Part shown: positions 8,679 to 16,049 of the stretch, piece by piece | How positions within the stretch are numbered: position 1 is the first letter of the stretch | Layout: each line of letters begins with the position of its first letter | DNA from: JALXDT01 sp964634755 | GTDB taxonomy: Bacteria; Acidobacteriota; Aminicenantia; JAMOAD01 | Direction: 5' to 3' | Length of the DNA stretch: 20,559 nt | NCBI GenBank assembly: GCA_964634755.1 | Contig: CAZWJH010000043.1 | Span: forward strand, 1 to 20,559 | The notes under the pieces: model-generated | What the model was told of the DNA's origin: nothing | Seen by the model: only the letters and a program-made list of their open reading frames with translations | Databases searched by the model: none | Position numbers and translations under genes: made by a program

Positions 8679-9778
8679 CAAAAAGTACCTTTATAAAGCT
8701 CAAATATATCTTCTTTGGTAATCTTGGCAGGAGTAATTTTAAGATTTTTCTTTACTATTGTTTTTTCAACAAAAATTTTTATTTCCTCCTCTTTTATTCC
8801 ATTTTCAGAAAGTTTTGTGGAAATATTTAATTCTTTTAAAAACTTTTCGACACCTCCATATTCTTCAAAAATACTTTCCAAAAGCTCTACCTTTTCTTTA
8901 ACAGATGATTTCTTTCTCATAAACTCTAAAAATGCAGGCAATAGGATTGCATTTGCCCTTCCATGTGAAATACCGTGGAAAACAGTCAAAGGATATCCTG
9001 CTGCATGTAATAACAAAGTACCTGCATTTGTAATTGCGATACCCGCTATCATAGAAGCATAGGAGACTCTATCCATAGCTTCATTATTTCTCTTAAGAGC
9101 ATCTTTCAAATTACCCATTATAATTTCAATAGCATGAATAGAAAGGACGTCATTAAAAGGAGTTGCTTTTGTTGAAAGATATGCTTCAAGAGCATGGGTT
9201 AAGGCATCTATACCAGTATTTATCAACACCTCATCAGGCATTGAATAGGTGAGTTCTGGGTCTATAATAGAAAAAATTGGGAAAATTCCGGGATTTGCAA
9301 ACCCTCCTTTATCCTTTGAAACAGGATCCGTAAAAACAGCATAAGGAGTAACTTCACTCCCTGTCCCGGAAGTAGTCGGAATACAAACAATTGGCAAAGG
9401 TTTATTCTTAACCTCTTTCCCTTTCATATAATCTTTCATATCTCCTTCATTTGTAGAAAGAAGAGCAATTCCTTTGGCAGCATCCATAGGAGAACCACCC
9501 CCAACTCCTATAATAAGCTCTACCTTCTCATTCCTTGCAATTTCTGAACCATTTTTTAAAGTGGGGAAATCCGGATTTTCTTTAACATCACTAAAATAAA
9601 CAAGCTTCTTATCTTTTAGTTGAGCTTTTATTTTGTCGTAAGCCCCGCTCTTTTTAAAAGAACTCTTGCCGGAGACAATTAAAATCTTTTTATAATCTTT
9701 TAGACTCTCTGATAGCTCCGAAATTCTTCCTTTTCCAAAAATTACCTTTGTTGGAAGATAAAAATTAAGATTTTTCAT
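8678..9778 (-). CDS. Iron-containing (group III) alcohol dehydrogenase
   Basis: This 366-residue protein matches the Fe-dependent alcohol dehydrogenase family over its full length. The NAD(P)-binding GVGGGSPMDAAKG is at 91-103 and PTTSGTGSEVTP at 134-145. The metal ligands expected for the family are all present: Asp191 and His195 in GIDALTHALEAY, His258 in LLHAAGYPL, and His272 in ISHGRANAILLP. It should interconvert an alcohol and an aldehyde or ketone in the cytoplasm; the substrate is unknown. The start has a purine-rich ribosome region with GGAG and AAGGG just upstream. The gene lies 15 bases after the TPR gene and shares one base with the SpoIID-type gene. It is a metabolic enzyme with no obvious tie to the envelope genes around it. 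Confidence 0.93.
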   Translation of the reverse strand: MKNLNFYLPTKVIFGKGRISELSESLKDYKKILIVSGKSSFKKSGAYDKIKAQLKDKKLVYFSDVKENPDFPTLKNGSEIARNEKVELIIGVGGGSPMDAAKGIALLSTNEGDMKDYMKGKEVKNKPLPIVCIPTTSGTGSEVTPYAVFTDPVSKDKGGFANPGIFPIFSIIDPELTYSMPDEVLINTGIDALTHALEAYLSTKATPFNDVLSIHAIEIIMGNLKDALKRNNEAMDRVSYASMIAGIAITNAGTLLLHAAGYPLTVFHGISHGRANAILLPAFLEFMRKKSSVKEKVELLESIFEEYGGVEKFLKELNISTKLSENGIKEEEIKIFVEKTIVKKNLKITPAKITKEDIFELYKGTF

Positions 9779-9793
9779 TTCCCTTTCTCCTCT

Positions 9794-10465
9794 CTACTCT
9801 TCTTCCTCTTCTTTTGCCTCTTTCTCTCCAAAAAGTTTTTTAAAAACTGACTTTATTTTTTTAGAAATCATCTTAAACTTCACATTAATTCCTTTACCTT
9901 CAAGTCTACTTATAGCAGGAGAAAATCCTCCGTCAATAGAAAGGGCTGTCTCCCAAATATGAATAGCCTTTGCAGGAAATCCTGCTAAATTATAAACATC
10001 TCCAAGATATACCCAAAAATACGGATTATTTCTATCTACCTCTATCGCCATCTTGAAAGCGTTTTCAGCATGATTTATTTTTTTAGATTCGAGAAAAGCT
10101 CTTCCCATAAAATAAAGAATTTTAGGATCTCTACTGCTATAATTTAGAGCCTTCTCAAAATTTTTACCAGCCTCAAAAAATTTCCCTTCAATGAATTTTT
10201 TCTTCCCACTAAGATAATAAAATTTACTTAAAATATCCGGGGGAAGAATCACATTAATATCTTCTCCTTTTTTGGCCCTATCCCTAACCACTTCTTCCAT
10301 AGCTCCTTGAAACATAAGGAAATCCTTGATAATTTTCATATTCATTCCAACTGTCTCATACTCCAACTTTTTTTCAAGCGGATTAATAAAATTTAAATAA
10401 TTCTGAACAATAACTCCCATTTGAGATTCGGGAGAAACACCTAAAACATAATATCCTTCTGCCAT
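9794..10465 (-). CDS. Cytoplasmic TPR-repeat protein (223 aa)
   Basis: Three tetratricopeptide-like repeats are visible at about 80-113, 114-147 and 148-181, with typical residues (FFEAGKNFEKAL, DPKILYFMGRAFLES, NPYFWVYLGDVYNLAG, AIHIWETALSI). Residues 1-75 form a separate region without repeats that I do not recognise. After the repeats comes a basic stretch (KMISKKIKSVFKKLFGEK) and then an acidic tail ending in five glutamates. There is no signal peptide, so it should stay in the cytoplasm as a scaffold for other proteins. It starts directly after the stop of the propeller gene, with a GAGG ribosome site inside that gene's end. The contact with its upstream neighbours suggests, but does not show, a shared role. 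Confidence 0.85.
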   Translation of the reverse strand: MAEGYYVLGVSPESQMGVIVQNYLNFINPLEKKLEYETVGMNMKIIKDFLMFQGAMEEVVRDRAKKGEDINVILPPDILSKFYYLSGKKKFIEGKFFEAGKNFEKALNYSSRDPKILYFMGRAFLESKKINHAENAFKMAIEVDRNNPYFWVYLGDVYNLAGFPAKAIHIWETALSIDGGFSPAISRLEGKGINVKFKMISKKIKSVFKKLFGEKEAKEEEEE

Positions 10466-12367
10466 TTATTTAATTTTCCTCACTCTTATATTGCCTTCCT
10501 CGTCTTCTACCTTCACAATTATTATTTTAGCTATTTTTTCAGGGATTGTAAATGATTCTTTTTTTGAGTCAAAAATTTTATCATCGGGGAATAAAATTTT
10601 CCATTTTCTATCTCCTGTATGGTAAAAAGCTTTTGAAATATTGGAAATTTTATCTTTTACTATAAACTTTAAAGAAGCTCCTGATGACTTATTCAAATTA
10701 ATAGTCGGCGGGGAATAATCTATTACAACATTTTTTATTATTTTATAAGAAGTTTTCGCATATTTTTTCGGATTAGACTTTTTATCACTCACTAAAACTT
10801 TCAAAAAATATTCTCCCTCCTGAAAATTTCTTTTGTCAAAACAGAACTTACTTTTTACAATTTCTTTTTCCACGAGGCTCCAAACCTTTCCATTTCCGAG
10901 ATAAATATTATAAAAAATATTATCCCCGTCAGCATCCGAACCCATAATATTCACACAAATTTTGTTTGAATCTTTCTTGTCATTTCTCAAATACACTTTA
11001 TCAATCACAGGCGCTCTATTCACAGGAAGATAATAAAATTTTAAAAAAGATAACACCGGATTTTGTCCTCCCTTAACCATTTCTACCTTAAACTGAAAAT
11101 ACCTTTTTCTGTTCACCCCTATCTTAAAGGGAAAGGTCTTTTGAACAGGGGACCAATCCGACCAAGAATTATCATATTTTGATGTATTGCCAGCTCTATA
11201 AGAGATGCCGACATCCCCTTCTGTCTTTGCATAAAAATTGCCAAAAAAGGACAAAGCCTCTGTGTCATAAACTGCTGAAATATATACTCCATTATTTAAC
11301 TTAGCATCTTCAATTTCAAGAACACCTGCAGGAAAATCATAGAGAGTTAAAAATTTTCCTTTTACCCTGTAAAGAGAAACTCCTATTTTACCTTCAAGCT
11401 CACCTATTAAATTTACCTTACCATCCTCATAAGAGTAAATTCTTCCCTTATCTCCCGTAACCCATAAAACTTTTCCATTATTACCTTTTAAATCATAAGG
11501 CATTTCATCATTAGAATTCCATATTTTTTTTACTTCCCCGTCAGTGCCTATTTTAAAGACTTCGCCGGCAGTATTAGTTTTTCTTATAACAATCTTTTTA
11601 AAATATTTACTGGACTTTGCAAGAGATTCTCCCCCTGTTGCGATGAAAACCTCGTCTTTTGAATTCACATAAATTCCTTTTACTTCTTTTCTATCACTTT
11701 GAAATATGGATTGTTTTCTTCCATTCTTTATCTCGTAAACAGTCCCCTTTTCACTTCCACCAAGATAAATTCTGTCATCTTTAATAAAAAATTTGAATAC
11801 ATTTAATTCCTCTATTTGATACGTTGTCTCAAGATGTCCATCGTTAAGGCTAACTTTATATAGTTTACCACCTGTTCCTCCAGCAGCAATAAAAAGAGAT
11901 GAATTTTTAATTTCCATCTGCCAAAAAAATCTGTCTTTACTATCAAAAAACTCCTTTACCTTTCCATCCTTTCCCATTTTATAAACTTTTCCATTAGGAG
12001 AAGTTGCAAAATAAATATTACCTTTTCTATCTGAGGTAATAGCAAAAATGTCGGGCTCCTTTGCAGTATATACAACACTAATCTTTTTGCCACTAACTTT
12101 ATACAATTTTCCGGAATGCCCTGTCCCTATGTAAATATTACCACTGCCATCCATTGTTGCTGAGAAAACAAGGTTCTCGGGAGGTTTTACTATTTGATTA
12201 AATTTATATGACAGAGAAAGCTCACCATCTTCATTCAACATAATCCCCTTAAATTCTCCTCCTAAAAAATCTTTCCAATTTTCATATTTTACCCTTACTG
12301 TTTTCGCAGAAAAAAGAATAACACTCATTGAAGCTAACAGAAAGATGAAGCTTATTTTTTTTCTCAT
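10466..12367 (-). CDS. Exported seven-bladed beta-propeller protein with C-terminal beta domains
   Basis: A signal peptide (MRKKISFIFLLASMSVILFS) leads into a propeller at about 65-355. Seven blade signatures are visible, each of the form 'hydrophobic strand, gap, G-K-hydrophobic-Y': GNIYIGTGHSGKLYKV (77-92), GNIYFATSPNGKVYKM (116-131), SLFIAAGGTGGKLYKV (157-172), RIYLGGSEKGTVYEI (199-213), EVFIATGG with GEVFKI (239-273), VLWVTGDKGRIYSY (300-313) and FLTLYDFPAGVLEI (339-352). Blade five has a basic insertion near 248-267. Residues 360-450 look like a jelly-roll or sandwich domain; 450-545 (NRAPVIDKVYL, SDADGDNIFY) and 550-633 look like Ig-type domains. No catalytic motif is seen; binding or assembly is likely. 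It follows the S55 peptidase gene by 12 bases, with AAGGAG before the ATG. Confidence 0.85.
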   Translation of the reverse strand: MRKKISFIFLLASMSVILFSAKTVRVKYENWKDFLGGEFKGIMLNEDGELSLSYKFNQIVKPPENLVFSATMDGSGNIYIGTGHSGKLYKVSGKKISVVYTAKEPDIFAITSDRKGNIYFATSPNGKVYKMGKDGKVKEFFDSKDRFFWQMEIKNSSLFIAAGGTGGKLYKVSLNDGHLETTYQIEELNVFKFFIKDDRIYLGGSEKGTVYEIKNGRKQSIFQSDRKEVKGIYVNSKDEVFIATGGESLAKSSKYFKKIVIRKTNTAGEVFKIGTDGEVKKIWNSNDEMPYDLKGNNGKVLWVTGDKGRIYSYEDGKVNLIGELEGKIGVSLYRVKGKFLTLYDFPAGVLEIEDAKLNNGVYISAVYDTEALSFFGNFYAKTEGDVGISYRAGNTSKYDNSWSDWSPVQKTFPFKIGVNRKRYFQFKVEMVKGGQNPVLSFLKFYYLPVNRAPVIDKVYLRNDKKDSNKICVNIMGSDADGDNIFYNIYLGNGKVWSLVEKEIVKSKFCFDKRNFQEGEYFLKVLVSDKKSNPKKYAKTSYKIIKNVVIDYSPPTINLNKSSGASLKFIVKDKISNISKAFYHTGDRKWKILFPDDKIFDSKKESFTIPEKIAKIIIVKVEDEEGNIRVRKIK

Positions 12368-12379
12368 CTTTAATCTCCT

Positions 12380-14131
12380 TTATTTAATCTCAAGTTTAAT
12401 CAAAGCTTTCCCTTCAAATTTATAATCTATCGGAAGAGCATATTCCTTAATTATACTAATATTAGGGGATGAATAATTATAATCCTTCTGAGAAGGCAAA
12501 AGTAGTTTAAATACAGAAGAGGGAGCCCCTGAGTAATCATACCCATTAAGAAAAACCGACTTTCTTAAAGCAAAGACTTTAAGGTATACGATATCATTTT
12601 TTCTTAAATTATTTAAAGCTCTTAATAAGGCTACCTCTGTTTCCGGAAATTTAAAGCCTCCTTGATATTTTTTCGCCTCAAAAGCTTGCATGCTCTTTGC
12701 ATCAGCAATAAAAATGTAAAGAATAGAACCCTTTTCAAATGGAGGAATCGGAATACTAAGTTTTTCAACTTTAAGTTTCTCTTTTAAAGGTTTGTAATAA
12801 AGTGAAAAATTAACATTCTCCCCTGGTAAAACTCTGTATTTTTCTGAAATCACCTTTTTAAGCACTGCAACTCTTTTCTTCTCATAAGGGCTGATACTCA
12901 CTTCTATTCTATCTATATCAAACTCTTTTACAGGATTATCCATTAAAATATAAGCAAGAGAAGCATAAAGAAGTGAAAATTCTCCCATGGTATCATTACT
13001 TGAAAATATATCATTGTAAACAACAGATTTTCCATTTCTTAAATAAATAATACCATCCACTCGCAGAGAAAGTTCTCCGACAGCCTTTATTTCACTGCTT
13101 ATAACATTTGCAAGAGCATTATAGATCAAAAGGGGAGTGAGAAGTTTGTCCCTAATTACTTTAATTTCAAACTCCTTGGGCTTCATGTAATTCATTGTAA
13201 TTTTCATGGGCATAAGATCAGGAAAGCTTCCAATTTCCCCTACAATTGCGCTTGTTCTATCAGCCACGATTTTACCTATATAATTCTCAACAGAAGAAAG
13301 TTTAAAAGATGACTCATAACTTGGAACAACACCTATTATCTTTGCTTTTGAAACAGGATATTCAATTTTTCCTAAATTAAAAAAAGGATGACCGAAAGCA
13401 TAAAAAGTATCCCCTTTTACATGAGTTACAGTACCCCCAGCTGAAAGATCAAAATCTCCTATCATCAAATGCACATTTACAGCATCTCCATCTCTTAAAT
13501 TAACTGAAGTAGCATCAATTTTCTCTGGAATTCTAATTTTTCCCGAAGAAGAGGATGGGATTGCCATAAAATGAAAAGGAGAAAATTCCTCGTTTAATTT
13601 TTTCACAATATCCGTCGAAAAACCTGATGCTTTAAGAGGAATTTTAAAAAAACCAAAACTTACCGCTCTTTTCTTTAGTTCTTTTTTTAACCTCTCAATT
13701 ATCTTTCCATTGGAAATATCTTTCAAATCAATTTTTATATCTACTTCAGGAGCAGTTTTTTTCTCAGTAGTAATCATATCTTCATAAGGTGTTATACCTG
13801 CTATAGCTCTTTTAGTAAAAGGGAAAGAGAAAGACACCGCACCTACTATTTCACCATTATAATAAACAGGGCTACCTGACATTCCTGCTATAACGCCTGT
13901 TTCCTTATAATAATCACCTTCTATTTCTCCCACAATAAAACTTTTATTAGGATACATATTTTTAAGAATACCTGTAACCTTTACCTTAAACTCCGACAGT
14001 TTTTCTCCTTTTAAAACTGTTTTACCCGTAAAGATCATCCCTTCCTTAACTTTACTCAATGGAAGAAATTCAGCAGATACCAAAATAAAAGGAACTAAAA
14101 ATAAAATTAAAACCGCCGCCTTTTTCTTCAT
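12380..14131 (-). CDS. Exported SpoIVB-type (S55) serine peptidase-domain protein, permuted
   Basis: A signal peptide (MKKKAAVLILFLVPFILVSA) is followed by a segment closely resembling the end of SpoIVB: GMIFTGKTVL, a variable stretch, then VIAGMSGSPVYYNGEIVGA at 80-98, where Ser85 is the expected nucleophile. The counterpart of the SpoIVB His segment comes later: TFYAFGHPFFNLG at 242-254 with His248, then a KAKIIGVVPS region and IVGEIGSFPDLMP (296-308). E71 or D73 is at about the right distance to replace the third catalytic residue. The order of segments is thus reversed relative to SpoIVB. Residues about 310-583 are beta-rich with no motif I know. The product probably acts outside the cytoplasm. 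Its AGGAG ribosome site overlaps the lipid-kinase stop. Targets are unknown, and the propeller protein encoded next is the obvious candidate partner. Confidence 0.82.
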   Translation of the reverse strand: MKKKAAVLILFLVPFILVSAEFLPLSKVKEGMIFTGKTVLKGEKLSEFKVKVTGILKNMYPNKSFIVGEIEGDYYKETGVIAGMSGSPVYYNGEIVGAVSFSFPFTKRAIAGITPYEDMITTEKKTAPEVDIKIDLKDISNGKIIERLKKELKKRAVSFGFFKIPLKASGFSTDIVKKLNEEFSPFHFMAIPSSSSGKIRIPEKIDATSVNLRDGDAVNVHLMIGDFDLSAGGTVTHVKGDTFYAFGHPFFNLGKIEYPVSKAKIIGVVPSYESSFKLSSVENYIGKIVADRTSAIVGEIGSFPDLMPMKITMNYMKPKEFEIKVIRDKLLTPLLIYNALANVISSEIKAVGELSLRVDGIIYLRNGKSVVYNDIFSSNDTMGEFSLLYASLAYILMDNPVKEFDIDRIEVSISPYEKKRVAVLKKVISEKYRVLPGENVNFSLYYKPLKEKLKVEKLSIPIPPFEKGSILYIFIADAKSMQAFEAKKYQGGFKFPETEVALLRALNNLRKNDIVYLKVFALRKSVFLNGYDYSGAPSSVFKLLLPSQKDYNYSSPNISIIKEYALPIDYKFEGKALIKLEIK

Positions 14132-14139
14132 TTTTTCTC

Positions 14140-15057
14140 CTAACTCTTTATTTTCACAACTGACGGAATCAAGCTAAATTTTACCGGAAGAAATTTACCC
14201 AACTCTCCGTCATACTCAAGAGGGATTCTATCATTTTTATTAACAGGCTCAATTAATACTTCTTTTACTCTTTTTATTAAAATTTCTTTATCTCTTATAT
14301 GAGCTCCCCTATAAATTTTTATAATTTTTTTTAAAAGTTCAGCTTTTGATACTTTCCTTAAGAGTAAAAAGTCAAAATATCCATCATCAAGCTTCGCATC
14401 AGGAGCAACTTTCATCTTGCCCCCAAAATACATCCCATTACAAAGAGCTCCTATCATCACATCATCCTCCAACTCGTTTCCATCATCAAATCTTAATCTA
14501 ACTCTTTTTGGCTCAAAAGTTCTTAGAGTTTTTAAAGCCCCTAAAAAATATATAAATCCGTATTTTATTTTTTTTCTTAGCTCTACTATATTCTCAACGA
14601 CTTCACCACTAAACCCAAAAGATGATACATTTACAAAATAAGAGCTCCCCTTTTCACTTTCAATTTTCCCCACATCTATTGTTCTTTTACTGTCAGTCAA
14701 GAATAAATCTTTCCATTTTTTTATTTTGTTCTGATATTTTACAGTCCTGAGAAAATCATTTCCCTTACCGGAAGGGAAAAGAGAGATAAAGGCATTCTCA
14801 TTTAAAGGTTTATCCTTTTTTAAATATCCATTAACTATCTCATTAAAGGTTCCATCTCCTCCAACGCCAAGGATGTGTTCAAATCCTTTTCTTATGGATT
14901 CTTTCGTAATCTCCACCGCATGTCTGGGAGCTTCTGTAAACTCACACTTCATATCTTTAAAAACTGATGATAAAATTTCCTTAATTTTCTTCCACTTTTT
15001 ATAAGTTTTTCCAAATGCAGAGTAAGGATTGACTATAACTTTTGTCTTATACTTCAT
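14140..15057 (-). CDS. Diacylglycerol kinase-family lipid kinase (YegS/BmrU-like)
   Basis: The 305-residue product has the diacylglycerol-kinase catalytic pattern: KVIVNPYSAFGK at 6-17, the nucleotide-binding ILGVGGDGTFNEIVNGYL at 62-79, FPSGKGNDFLRT at 94-105, the MKVAPDAKLDDGYFDF segment at 215-230, and PLEYDGE near 279-285. It should phosphorylate a lipid such as diacylglycerol or a sphingoid-like substrate at the inner face of the membrane; the exact lipid is unknown. The open frame extends upstream to 15180, but that extension (41 residues, very basic) lies inside the preceding gene and has no family match. The chosen ATG at 15057 follows a purine-rich site and overlaps the preceding gene by 11 bases. 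GTG immediately before it is possible. Confidence 0.9.
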   Translation of the reverse strand: MKYKTKVIVNPYSAFGKTYKKWKKIKEILSSVFKDMKCEFTEAPRHAVEITKESIRKGFEHILGVGGDGTFNEIVNGYLKKDKPLNENAFISLFPSGKGNDFLRTVKYQNKIKKWKDLFLTDSKRTIDVGKIESEKGSSYFVNVSSFGFSGEVVENIVELRKKIKYGFIYFLGALKTLRTFEPKRVRLRFDDGNELEDDVMIGALCNGMYFGGKMKVAPDAKLDDGYFDFLLLRKVSKAELLKKIIKIYRGAHIRDKEILIKRVKEVLIEPVNKNDRIPLEYDGELGKFLPVKFSLIPSVVKIKS

Positions 15058-15580
15058 CACTCTCTTTCTCTTCCTGCGGTAACTCCTTTTTAACTTTATC
15101 TTTTTTGCCTTTACTTGATAAAGCCTGTGCCAAAGCTCCTCCAATAGTAGGAAATACGAGATAAAAGATAATAAAGGCAAAACTTAAGAAAAAAATTATC
15201 GTTCTAAATCCGACTCTGTCAACAAACTCTATTATTCTTCGAGCCTCTGGAGTGTTCACATCCAAAAGTTTTTGGCGGGCGAGTTCAAACTTTTTTGCCT
15301 TAATCCCTATGGAAATAAAAGTAAGAATAGTACTGAATATCCAACCAAAAACACCTGAAAGAGCTCCGTAAATAAGCCCGTCTGTACTTCTTGGAATGTA
15401 ATCGTTTTTCCTGGAAGCAATAATGTAAGAGACAGCACCTCCTATAACCAACCACATACAACAAAGAAGATTAAAAGCACTAATAATAGGCATTATAGAA
15501 AAAAAGGCCATTAAAAGCCCCCCTAAAATAGGGGCATCAAGATAAAGTTTTGAGTTTTGGGTCAAACTGCTATTTTCCAC
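15047..15580 (-). CDS. Small integral membrane protein, about four helices (177 aa)
   Basis: I do not recognise a named family, though glycine-rich proteins of this shape are found in Acidobacteria-like genomes. Helices are likely at about 17-35 and 37-54 (a hairpin holding a Cys-Cys pair at 40-41), 66-92 and 124-150, followed by a charged cytoplasm-type tail (GKKDKVKKELPQEEKESDEV). The GTG at 15580 is preferred as the start because a perfect GGAGG (15586-15590) sits five bases before it, while the ATG codons at 15598 and 15592 have no good ribosome site. That start gives an 11-base overlap with the DUF2085 gene, the same length as the overlap with the lipid-kinase gene downstream. A role in the envelope is inferred from context only. 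Confidence 0.75.
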   Translation of the reverse strand: MENSSLTQNSKLYLDAPILGGLLMAFFSIMPIISAFNLLCCMWLVIGGAVSYIIASRKNDYIPRSTDGLIYGALSGVFGWIFSTILTFISIGIKAKKFELARQKLLDVNTPEARRIIEFVDRVGFRTIIFFLSFAFIIFYLVFPTIGGALAQALSSKGKKDKVKKELPQEEKESDEV

Positions 15581-16049
15581 TCTTTCCTCCATTTCCATAT
15601 ATAGAATAAGAAAATATTATACCAATTAAAACACCAGATAACCAGCGTAATAAATTTAATGAGCTTAAATCTATAAAAGAAGGAGCTATTTTAGTAATAA
15701 TAAGAATAATAACTGAAATTACTAAGATTTTTATTAAATAAGTTCTTTGAAACTTTACATTTTTAAAATAAAAGAACAATGAGCTTACAAAAAAAGACTG
15801 ATAAATCCCAGTGCATCTTGAACAAACTGTAAGTTTTGTACCATTGATCCAGAAACTCAGGCTATCAGACTGGTGACATACAAAAGAGAAAAGCTTGTAA
15901 ATAATAAAATTAATAAAAACGCCTAAGTTAAAAAGAGGTAAAATTATCAGAACATTAAGAACAAAAAAAAGGATAAGCAAAAAAATCTTGGTTTTAGTTT
16001 CTATCTCTTCTATGAATATTCGAGATACAGAGAACTCCATCTTTGTCAT
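15570..16049 (-). CDS. DUF2085 membrane protein (159 aa)
   Basis: The diagnostic DUF2085 motif is present: FSFVCHQSDSLSFWI with Cys58 and His59, then LTVCSRCTGIY with Cys76 and Cys79, which together look like a metal site at the edge of a membrane helix. Helices are likely at about 22-40, 42-56, 83-96, 105-121 and 134-150. The family is widespread but its function is unknown to me. The ATG at 16049 makes the gene overlap the transglycosylase gene by 56 bases, and its nearest good ribosome site (GAGGAGGAG, near 16068-16076) is about 18 bases away, too far for efficient use. The ATG at 16040 is an alternative. Translation probably depends on ribosomes finishing the gene before it. Confidence 0.85.
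   Translation of the reverse strand: MTKMEFSVSRIFIEEIETKTKIFLLILFFVLNVLIILPLFNLGVFINFIIYKLFSFVCHQSDSLSFWINGTKLTVCSRCTGIYQSFFVSSLFFYFKNVKFQRTYLIKILVISVIILIITKIAPSFIDLSSLNLLRWLSGVLIGIIFSYSIYGNGGKSGK
15586..15590 (-). promoter_or_regulatory. Ribosome site that selects the GTG start at 15580
   Basis: On the leftward strand the sequence reads GGAGG, then five bases, then GTG. It lies inside the end of the DUF2085 gene. The upstream ATGs in the same frame (15598, 15592) lack such a site. Confidence 0.55.

Noticed and set aside
8715..9062. Open frame of 115 codons on the rightward strand
   Set aside because: It is antisense to the alcohol dehydrogenase metal-binding region, has a composition typical of a shadow frame, and has no ribosome site or recognisable protein features.
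6798..14131. A sporulation gene cluster
   Set aside because: Only the SpoIID and S55 families are present, both occur in non-sporulating bacteria, and their neighbours are not sporulation genes.
15058..15180. Upstream extension of the lipid-kinase frame (41 residues)
   Set aside because: It overlaps the membrane-protein gene, is extremely basic and does not match the kinase family, which begins at the ATG at 15057.
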